Translations under genes and position numbers: made by a program
Assembly (NCBI GenBank): GCA_013115125.1
Contig: JABANN010000208.1
Location: forward strand, 1 to 53,026
DNA from: Perkinsus olseni
Lineage: Eukaryota; Perkinsozoa; Perkinsida
Direction: 5' to 3'
DNA: 53,026 nt
In this document: positions 44,203-53,026 of the stretch, in pieces
Layout: each line of letters opens with the position of its first letter
Position numbering within the stretch: the first letter of the stretch is position 1
Notes under the pieces: model-generated
Told to the model about the DNA's origin: nothing
Databases searched by the model: none
Seen by the model: the letters and a program-made list of their open reading frames with translations, nothing else

Positions 44203-47200
44203 ATGACAGCTGATAATGCGGACGTATCTTCTATCGTCCGCATGCTCGTGGCCGACGTTATGGGTATGCCTGATCAGCTCGGTGACGCAAGAGTGAATGA
44301 AAGACACTCATGGTAATCGCCTCACATCTGCCGCGATGCTCCGGTGCGGAAAATCTTCGCTGTGCGCACCTCCTCAGGGCCCTCTCTCCCCTGGCTTGCA
44401 AGCAGGTGGATTTCGGCATCGCTGAGACACCGGAAAGCTCAGTCGTCACGAGTCTTATTCGAACGCTCGAGCGTCGGGAACAGACACGTGCTGGTGAGTT
44501 TGGACCGAGGAGAGACGCAAATTTCATTCTCGCTGAGCCTTCTCCCCGAGCCTGTTCCCGCCCTCCGACAGTCCCCTCGTTCGTCCACTCGCAACTTGGT
44601 AAATTTCTGATGTGTGTCGTTCCAGGAGAAGTTGGCAGCAGCAGCAGCAGCAGTAAGCTGCCTGCCTCGCTGCAATGCCAAACCTTGATCCGCCAATTAC
44701 AGAGCAGCAGCCCGGCGTTGAAGGAGAGGCCGGTGATTTTGCGATTCCTTGCCCTCATGGCCGGAAGTGATGACAAGGAGAATTACAGCGGAAATGTGGT
44801 AGGAAAAAGTGTCGTGAGAATCCAAGACACGTTTTGGATTATTCAAAGCAAATACTGATTTTTGACGCCAACTGAACCGAGTAGAGCGGCTCGTGACTAC
44901 TCCTAAATTTCCTGTTTAATGTTCGGAGCTGCAAAGGCCGTCCATCTGCTTTCTTCACGCACAAACTGTCTGAAATTCAACGCTTTGCACACGCGACGAT
45001 CAGATCTGCGAGTTTTTCCAACGACCCTCTCACGCTCCCTCAGGATGCACTGGCTCGGGTGACCACCAAGCCCGTGCCCAGTAGTGCTGGTGTGGCCTCT
45101 GATATGCTGAAGATGACCATGTCTGCGCCCTCGGACCAGCCGAAGACGATCGCACAGACTAAGGGTGGGCATATCGGAGTTCGAGTGTGTTCTTCGATTG
45201 TTGTTCCTTAGGAGTGACGGAGAAGGAACTCGTACGAGACTTGGTGTTTGTCTTGCAGGGAATCGATGGCAGTATATTCAGGTCGGCGTCTGAGAATCAT
45301 CCTCTCACGCCAACGGGGCTTCACTCGGACGTACCTTTCTGCACCCTAGGGACACTTTCCCGCACAGGTTCAATTCCCGCACCGAGCGTTATATATTCGG
45401 CGGCATCAGCAATGGCCGTGACATCGAGCTCCCGGCCAGGCATGCATCAGCCTGTCTCGACCTATGCCGTGTCGGGGGCACCTACAGGTCTGGGTGGCGG
45501 AGGGTGCACATCTCCCATGCCATTCCTTCAGGCGCTTGCTCGAGCGAGTTAACCGCCTACTAGACGACGACTCCCTCGAGGCGCCGACCTGCCCGTCACG
45601 GACGGCAGGGGCGTTCGCTAACCAGATCAGGGATCGTCTCATGGAGTACTACAGGTATTTATTGCGATTTAGGGCGGAGCGAAGCCCAGGTATTTTTCAT
45701 AGCCCTCGCCTCAGGTTAACGGTGACGTTAGAGTCCCGCGTAGCTGGATCAGGATGGACATTACAGCACCTGCAAGCCTGGGCCTACCAACCAGGCAGGC
45801 AGTTGGCAGCCCTTGAGAGGTAGCCGGGGAGACTCGCTGCAGCGGTTGGAATATTATCATTCACTTAACATATTGCCGTTATTTATATTTTCTGATGCCG
45901 CTTATGTGGTCGCCCAGAAAATAACGAAACTTACAGAAAGATCTCCGAATGCCGTGGGTGCGTCGATTGGCCGCTCAGCCCACATACGAGGTGAATATTG
46001 TTTCCACTACAACTCTACCAGTCACACGACTTAGCCGATCATGATATCGAAAGCTGGTCAACCTATTCCGTGAGGTACCCGGACTGCTCAGCTTGTTGAT
46101 ACCGGCCCGTGGCGGTTGAGGTCTGGTGGAAGTCTTCATTGAGAGTTCTCAGACCGTGTATGAACACTCGTCTGATTAGATTGACACAAGCCTGTCTCTC
46201 GGAGAAAAATGGCGGAGCGATGATTTCCGACATCATCACCCTTCGCGACTCTCGTGCTGACTTCGCGACCAGATGGTTACCCGCTCAAGGTGAGTGCCTT
46301 CTGTTTAGCGCGCGCCCTGATGATCGATTAGCCTCGAGATGAAATCAGTTGAGCATTTATGGCGGTCATCCGCTGCCGGATGGGCAGGTCGAAGCTCGCC
46401 TGATTCAGAGTCCGAAGATACCAGCCACGGCCCGCCGCGTTGTCAGGTAGCGCCCCGGCATGCACACTCAGAAGTGTCCTCGACGAGATCATCATCAGTC
46501 GGACCCTACAGCCTCTGGTCGCCATGATACACCTCTGGGTGGTAAGTCTGGTGATTTCCGTGAAGCGTATACCCGTGCTTTGTTGCTCGGCAGTGCTTTA
46601 GTGTAATGGAACAGGAAGGGGTGGTGTACGCGGCAATAGTTTTAATTTGATAATCTAGAAAAGATATTTTGTGGTCGACCAATTTTTCATTCATTTTGTA
46701 GTAATTTTTGTATATTGAAATCTTCTTGAACTGCTATAGTATCTTTGCCAAAAATGAGATCCAGCTTCGACGTAAGATTCATCACATACTTCATCAGGCT
46801 TCGCGACAATAAGTAATATCGGTTTACTAACAAAGTAGATCCGAAAATCTCATTTATATCAGAATTTGAAGAAGCCCGGCGAACTGGGTTCCCCTTAGCA
46901 GCGAGCGTCACCGTTCTGTGCTGCTGCCTTATTCAGAGCGAGGGTCGTCTGATGAAGGGGGGAGAGGCGGACTTCTTTATTGAAGAACACGCGGCTGTCT
47001 CCAACCGTACGACCTCCTGCTCCGATATTTGGACGGGGGCCTTTGTTCTTGACTTCGACAAAGTGCCTTCCATCATCACTGAAGATGTGGCTCTCAAGGT
47101 CCGTGGCGATTGCATCGCTCCGCTAAGGATTGGCATTTTTCGCATGTCTGCAGATTTTTGTGACGGGCAAGTCGATCAACTTCGTCCGTCAATGCTGTAG

Positions 47201-49719
47201 CGAGGGCGATTGGTTGGGCGATCAAGACGAGCCGCTCCCTCACACGGAAGGAGGCGAAGAGACCAGTGCTGAGAGCCTTACTAGGATGGTAAGATGTTCG
47301 TGCAGATCGCGCTCGCCCAGGTGATCGATTTAGATCGTCGGTTCGTAGGTTCAGGCGGCATACCGTCGCGAGACCTCCCTCGTGTTTCGATTGATGATGA
47401 ATAAGTACAGATTACAGGAGCACTTACTGGCCGTTAAAAAGTAGGTCGTCTGCTAGCTTCACCGTCACGTGCCACGAAATTATGCAGGTATCTTTTGCTG
47501 TCCCAGGGCGACTTTGTCGGCCATCTCCTCGATCTCATGACGGAGCATCTTTCTACCCGAGCTCAAGGTCTCCATTTCCCCCCTGGTTTGATCGGGAGTT
47601 GTTTTCCTTCAGCGTTGAGGGTGCACACTTTCCGAGACCTCACAGACCACGCCCTCCGTCTCCAGCGGGTGGGCAGCGCTGGGGCCGCTGCGAGTTGCGG
47701 CGATGACCAGCAGGAGGAGTTCGACAACAGGCTCACCGCGCGCCTCGAAAAGCCGGGCCTCAGCGACACTGGCAGGCCTCAGCAGGGATGAGCCGTCCCG
47801 ACCACCTCGCTTCAGGTTGGGAGATATTTTCCCTGGACTACATAGCCACTCAGCCAATATCTGTGATACTCAACGACGGAGCGATGCATCAGTATAGGAG
47901 GGTCTTCAGCATATCTTGGAGGTCGGTACGCGACCGCATCCGGAAGATTTTCGGCGGGATACTTGTCAGCAACCCCAAGGTCCCGAAAAAAGCAGAAGAT
48001 ATTTTAAAAAATATTTTTTCTGGAATCCTGGCACAGTAGCCGGACTAGTATCCTCGGAAATTTTCAGAAAAATTCTGTTTTTTCGGCGTATCCCTCGTTC
48101 AGGCTGCACAGGGCAGAGCGCCAACTATCCTCTGCGTGGAGCCAGCAAATGATCGCACATCGGACAGTACTGCGGGCTGTGCATCAGAAACGACAAAAAG
48201 GTGACGCGGGAAGACACTCGTCGATTTTGAGGTGAATTTCTCCCGAGTGCAGGTTCATCGGCGTCACCGAACGACAGTGCTATTCATTTGCTGCAAACGT
48301 GTAACGCCCTGCGGCACGAAATGTGGCACCTGGTGCAGCATCTGCGCTCCTTCTTCGCGTAGGAATCTTCGACATTTTTTGTCGCGGAGGCTGGTCGAGC
48401 TTAGATTCAACGTTATTGACACTGCATGGCAGAAGCTCCGCGATGCGCTGGACTCCCTTGCTAGTCAGCAGGAGGCAGACCTCGATCGAGTTCTACGATT
48501 GCACGAAGGTGTCACCTCGAGCTGAATTTCGTGGCGCGTGACGAATGCTAGTCTTATGATGTCCATTATTCGTCTTTTCGACAGGAATTTTCGTGCATTT
48601 TTGGGGAAAATTGCAAAATTCCGATCCGCCTCTGATTTTTCTCAGAATACTTGTCACGGCTGGCTGCTGGACACTTCCTCAACCACAGTGCTGATACAGC
48701 AGCTGGGAAGAAACAGATGAAAGTGTTCGATGTGTTGAACGAGCTGCTCAGTGGCATCTATCAGTACCGCTTCGCTCGAGCTGCTCTGCAGCAGCGTCAT
48801 GCAATGGCAGGTTCACCACTCTGCAGGAGCGGATATACGGCGACCTGTCCGGTGCGGCGTTGGGGTGTGAAGGAAGAGAAGACGAGTAGGTCGGGAGATG
48901 GCAACTGTTGCTGAGGCTGAGACAAGTCGTGGGCGTATTCTCTGGCGAGATCTCCTGTTCTCGGTAATAATCATATCGTCAACTCTATCGACTTTGCAAT
49001 CTATTTATCAGCGCAGGGAATCATCCCCCTGACTAAAGGTCACGTCGCTCGCATTTTTTAACCCTCAATCTCTACGCCCAATAGCCCGAAAAGTTAGTAA
49101 ATTTGATACACTTCCTTGCTAGTCCTCCGCACCCGTACTAGGCGGTCAGTTTGGAACGTCCTTCGTGCCGTACTTTCCTCGATCCCAGCACGGTTGCCCA
49201 GCTCTTAAGGGAATGTGAGATACAGTCCGGTTTCCATGCTTTGTAGAACGAAAACGACGTGGAAATAGGTGAAAGTGACAGTTCGATGATTCTACCGAGC
49301 TACGGTGTCTACACGCATCTAAAGCATCTATCACTAGAGCAATAAACTAGAAGGCCGACTTCGAACTCTGCGTAAAAAATGAGAAATTCCGGAAAAATAG
49401 TTCTCGCTTAGAATTAGTCTCGAAAACTACAATATCACAATTATTTATTTATTGTTTCATAATTCACCATTCGTAATATTCTCTTGCTGATGTTGAATAC
49501 ATTGAAGAGACTTGCTGTTCAGTTTCCGCATCACTTTTGTTGTTCTGTAGGATGCCGTTGATGGACGAGGCTACGGCGGTCGAGTTCAAGCGAGCCGTGA
49601 CAGAACGCAGAGAGGAGTTCCTGGGCAACTTGCAGAAGTTCTGTGCGGGAGCCATGGCCATGAAAACGGAATTAAAGCATCTAGTCAACCGGATAGACTT
49701 CAACTGTTTCTACTATTGA
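44203..49719 (+). CDS. TUBGCP3: gamma-tubulin complex component 3, about 19 exons
   Basis: Core subunit of gamma-tubulin small complexes that nucleate microtubules at basal bodies and spindle poles. The ~800-residue product follows GCP3 along its length: VTEKELVRDLVFVLQGIDG, TLQHLQAWAYQPGRQLAALE, GRLMKGGEADFFIEE, VTGKSINFVRQCCSEGDW, KYRLQEHLLAVKK with YLLLSQGDFVGHLLDLM, WEIFSLDYIATQPISVIL, ALRHEMWHLVQHLRSFFA and a C-terminal KHLVNRIDFN. Exons: 44203-44312 with 44654-44798 (or 44203-44281 with 44626-44798), 45044-45164, 45212-45281, 45410-45487, 45532-45654, 45715-45819, 46092-46114, 46191-46289, 46863-47098, 47154-47288, 47355-47440, 47488-47771, 47816-47925, 48146-48200, 48253-48358, 48405-48508, 48646-48885, 49551-49719. 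Intron 5 is 44 nt. The intron after 47771 starts with GC. One base seems missing near 48810. The N-terminal exons and the 23-nt exon are least certain. Confidence 0.9.
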
Positions 49720-50375
49720 ATGCATCAAGAGGGTTTCCTCGTCAATCTTTGTTGTTTCGTTTTTGCTAGTAAGTCCTTACAAAACGAACGAGCAAACGAG
49801 TTTTTTAACACACCGAAGGTCCGCTAAACCTTCTCACCTGAGCCCCGCTCAAGTGCTCCCTTCTGAACTCAGCAAAAAATGTCCGATTCAGTATTGATAT
49901 TTTTCGATACTTTTCGGGTATTAAGTTCATCCTGTTCGCACTTGAACGAGCTTCCGCTCTGCGTGAGTCCGCAGCCCAACACCATTTCTGTCCGAGTTGA
50001 CCTCCTACGGATGTGGTCAGCTCGGGGCCTTGTGAGAGGATGGATAGACGCTGTGCTGCACAGAGCGAATCGATCCCGAGAGTCCTCCACGTCCCCGGAG
50101 GAGTGTTCTGCCCTACCTTGATGCTTCGGACCTCCCTAACTAAGATTCATTCGGTTGGTGAGGCATGAAGCGGGCAACTCGGACTGACTACGGAGAAAGT
50201 GATAGCTTTCTTTTAGCGGAGCCAGTCATGCTTGTGGGCGACGGTCTACAGCCCGATATGAGTCTTTTCAACTCCCAAAGCTCAGTATTTTGTGAGTGAC
50301 GCACTTCTCACTGGAAATCAGCAGCCTGCTGACAGTGATATCTAAGAGTGGCATCTTTCGAGAAATCCCATAGAC

Positions 50376-50527
50376 GCTGGGGATGGGAGAGGTATTGACC
50401 AAACCTCAAACCCGCGGCCCGAAAACCGGGGCCTGAGTTTGGCAATACAGACCAGAGGTTGAGCGTGACTGTAGTGGGATAGCTACTCGCCTGTTGACCA
50501 CACAGTCATCTCATCTCTAGTCCCCCA
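50376..50527 (+). ncRNA. candidate structured RNA of unknown class
   Basis: About 150 bases can fold as a three-way junction. The closing helix is GGGGA with TCCCC, plus GAGA/TCTC. Hairpin 1 pairs TATTGACCAAACCTCA with TGAGTTTGGCAATA and has an inner GGCCC/GGGCC stem. Hairpin 2 pairs TGACTGT with ACAGTCA. An A-rich run follows. I do not recognise it as U snRNA, SRP, RNase P or snoRNA. Strand is arbitrary because helices fold either way; no pol III boxes were found. Confidence 0.3.
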
Positions 50528-51143
50528 ACATCAAGGGATTACTTTGAGAAAGAAAAAAAAATCAGTGCCGAAGGGCACCATTAGCTCAACAAGACGTTGC
50601 GAAGCCGTGCCTGGAGCTTCCGAAGGATTCCTACCTCCGCACCATTCATGCGTTTCATGCCCGAATCCAACTTAGCGCACGCCCGATATCCAACCAATTC
50701 GACGACAAGCCAGGGTTCTATCCCCAGCTAATCGATTTCTCCTCCAAGAAACCGTGCCGTATTTCTCTCTCCAATGGAAACCTCGGCTCTTTAGAATTTT
50801 GGAGGTCGGACTGCGAGCCTCACCCATGGGATTGAGCGTATGAACAAGTGCGGCGCGTAACAGAGATTGCTCACACGGCATGAGTCTCACCGCAATCGAT
50901 GTCACGGCGACCGTGAGAGCAGGAAGACACCTGGTTGTGGCCCGCTTGACCCACTGTGAGTGTATTTATACTAACCTTCCGGCAGGTTAGGCGTCATGGT
51001 TGAGTCGCGAAGAGCTCGCGCGTACAAGTTGACCCTGCGCGGCGCACGGGCCACGACGGCTACGGGGAGAACTCGATATGGAAAGGTAATCTACAGCGTA
51101 GACTTAACACGCATCAGGTGCAACTAGGCTCAGTCAGGTGCAC

Positions 51144-51280
51144 TATAACTCAGTACAGTGTGGCTTCTAGAGACGGAGCTCAAAGGAAGGTAAGATTGGA
51201 CTGAAGAGAAGCTTAATGATGATGTACGCTACAGCTTACTACGCTAAGCTAAGGACAGCATGTATACTCATGCACGCGAG
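51144..51280 (+). repeat. left arm of a diverged inverted repeat
   Basis: Begins TATAACTCAGTACAGTG and ends ATGCACGCGAG. The same two words occur in the same order on the other strand at 51969-51858. A further copy of the second word lies at 51454. The arms are about 580 bases apart and only partly similar between the words. Confidence 0.5.
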
Positions 51281-51857
51281 CGCAAAGCGCATAACAGGTC
51301 AGTTGGTTATCTGATACTAATGGGACGTAGTAGCAGTAAAGGTAAATGTAGCGATCACAGTCTAACAGCTGAGTAGTATTGAACCAGACCGTAGCTGTTA
51401 CATAGTGCACACTATAGGCGTCACTAGGTTGTCACTATAGTGCACGTATACGCATGCACGCGAGCACAAGGGCGGATAAGAGAGCAGATGTAAGAAGCCA
51501 ATCTGAGATTGGGGACCCGAGGCACCAGTGGAGTTGTGGCGACAGCCCAATAGTTGAGGAGTTGTGAGCTATTGAACAGCTCACTGTGTCGCACCATAAC
51601 CATGGCAATGCATCCTCACAAGGTGACGCGAACCCTGGACTTCGACACCGACGTCTTGTAATCGATCGTGTCACGCAATCGATAGTCGCAACGCTCAGCA
51701 GTTCTAAGTTAGGACTGTCTCTAGTGATACCTTCATTTTACGGCACAGCTACAGACTAACCTGCTTCTACTCAACCGGTGTACAATCCCTGCGGCATCGT
51801 TAGCCCGGGGCTAATAGCTCCGCCTTCACCGAGTGCGGCTTCCTCCCGCGCCTTGCA

Positions 51858-51969
51858 CTCGCGTGCATAAGCATACGTACTACGTTCGGTGCAGATAAAG
51901 CTTCGGATCAATGGTGATTTTGCTTCTCTCCGAGCCCAGTTTGAGATAGCTGCACTGTACTGAGTTATA
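51858..51969 (-). repeat. right arm of a diverged inverted repeat
   Basis: On the minus strand it runs from TATAACTCAGTACAGTG (51969-51953) to ATGCACGCGAG (51868-51858), mirroring 51144-51280. No transposase frame is visible between the arms. Confidence 0.5.
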
Positions 51970-52830
51970 GGCTACTTGCTCTGCTTCACGCCGAGTTCAC
52001 CTTTATCGAACACTCTCCTCAGCAACTTCTGTTGCCATTAGCATGAGATTCAACCACCTATCGTCTGTTACCGTCTGACCATTATCTCTACCTACAGGTA
52101 GAGATTCCATGGGTAAAGAATGTATTCTTTCCCATGGATCCTCCCTGTGATACACTAGGGACAGCACGCCTGCACAAGTCTTTTGGGCTTGCGTGCCGTT
52201 TTGTTCATAATACTTCTTTATTTCGTCTCCTCCCCATGTGTCGTGTTACAGAGCAGTTTGGCAACGATAGGAACGGGCAACCTTCTACTAAAGCGTATGA
52301 GCCCCTTCACTACCCTACTCTACTTTCTCGTCTTTTACGTGGGTCTTGGTATTGAGGACGGCAAGCAGCGGGTGCTATTCCATGGGCCTTGTGCTACCGC
52401 TGCCACTTGGGTGTTATCCTACTGACAGGGCAAGCTGTAATCTTAAACCCGAGAGGTGTCAAATGGCAAAGGGATACTCTTGCCCTGGTATTGAGAACCA
52501 TCCGTGCAAGTAGAGAACCAGAGAGGTGTCACGATGTCTCACGCCGTGAAACCCCGCGAAGAGTATCCAGCTGCCAGTAGAGGTTTGCTCTCGCGCTTCT
52601 CACCAGTCTTGATATGCCATTGTTACCTTTTCATACCAACAGTTTTGAGGCCTCTTGTTCGACCTTCTGCTTGGCAGCATCTGCCATCACAGATCGCCGA
52701 CAGGCTGGCCGCCTCGCCAACTAATAGACGAGCAATCCATTGCCATCGGCAACGGTTCTCTAATTGCACTGTCGTGTTCCGTCAAGTGCCAGGAAGCCAA
52801 ACAACATAAATCATCTACACCTTTTCAACA

Positions 52831-53026
52831 TCTATACCATTCAGAAGCCTATTTGAAGGATAAGGCCGTTGCCTATATGGGGGTAGAGGATATCTATACC
52901 ATTCAGAAGCCTATTTGGAGGATAAGGCCGTTGCCTATATGGGGGTAGAGGATATCTATACCATTCAGAAGCCTATTTGGAGGATAAGGCCGTTGCCTAT
53001 ATGGGGGTAGAGGATATCTATACCAT
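52831..53026. repeat. 62-bp tandem repeat array, continues past the window
   Basis: The unit starting TCTATACCATTCAGAAGCCT begins at 52831, 52893, 52955 and 53017, a strict 62-base period. The copies differ by a single base (TTTGAAGG against TTTGGAGG). The array is cut by the window end, so its length is unknown. Near-identity points to recent amplification, as in satellite or minisatellite DNA. Confidence 0.95.

Larger units (their letters stand above)
49720..52830. other. gene-poor region with repeats
   Basis: More than 3 kb after GCP3 without a supported protein gene on either strand. It contains the structured-RNA candidate near 50376-50527, a small perfect hairpin GTGCCGAAGGGCAC near 50566, the inverted repeat pair at 51144-51969 and a short hairpin TCTCTACCTACAGGTAGAGA near 52087. 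Short open frames are scattered without family features. Confidence 0.5.

Noticed and set aside
44640-44653. CAG run as a short poly-Gln/Ser/Ala coding repeat
   Set aside because: It lies at an uncertain GCP3 exon start and may be the splice acceptor itself; too short to call a repeat expansion.

Overview
This is a stretch of eukaryotic nuclear DNA of about 50% GC with many small introns. I resolved nine multi-exon protein genes and one intronless gene from splice phase and protein-family motifs. A tenth multi-exon gene has no family assigned, and one further gene is only partly supported. The genes are ordinary eukaryotic ones: ribosome biogenesis (DNAJC21, LTV1), chaperone (PFDN2), cilium and tubulin (CFAP53, TTLL2-like, GCP3), signalling (PP2C), a CID/RS transcription-associated protein, a mucolipin-like channel and a protein with SpoVS-like domains. 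Motile-cilium genes, very short introns (about 44-60 nt at the low end) and a SpoVS-type protein suggest a flagellated protist. An alveolate (perkinsid, chromerid or dinoflagellate kin) is my inference, not something the sequence proves.

Layout. Positions 1-2844 are repeats and weak open frames. DNAJC21 (+) is 2845-8422. A weakly coding gap follows, then CFAP53 (+) at 10840-16933. A tentative SMG9-like gene (+) begins at the CFAP53 stop, and an unrecognised five-exon gene (+) ends at 19500. PP2C (+) is 20501-23563. The SpoVS-like gene (+) is 23774-25288, with tRNA-Gln antisense in its first intron. tRNA-Ala (-) is followed by LTV1 (-, 29270-25929), which is divergent from PFDN2 (+, 29804-30706). 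Next come the CID/RS protein (+, 30822-33154), TTLL2-like (+, 33443-39334), the intronless TRPML-like channel (+, 40902-42671), tRNA-Thr (-) and GCP3 (+, 44203-49719). The last 3.3 kb holds only repeats and one possible structured RNA, and a 62-bp tandem array runs off the end.

The protein genes do not form an operon or pathway cluster. The unusual layer is in the introns and spacers. At least fifteen tRNA-like promoter-box sequences lie there in both orientations, besides the three intact tRNA genes. Two introns of unrelated genes (DNAJC21 and LTV1) share a nearly identical 118-bp element. A 14-18 bp word built on TTTCGTGGCGC recurs six times, and several introns begin with GC instead of GT. 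I saw no retroviral, Polinton or other virus-like element.
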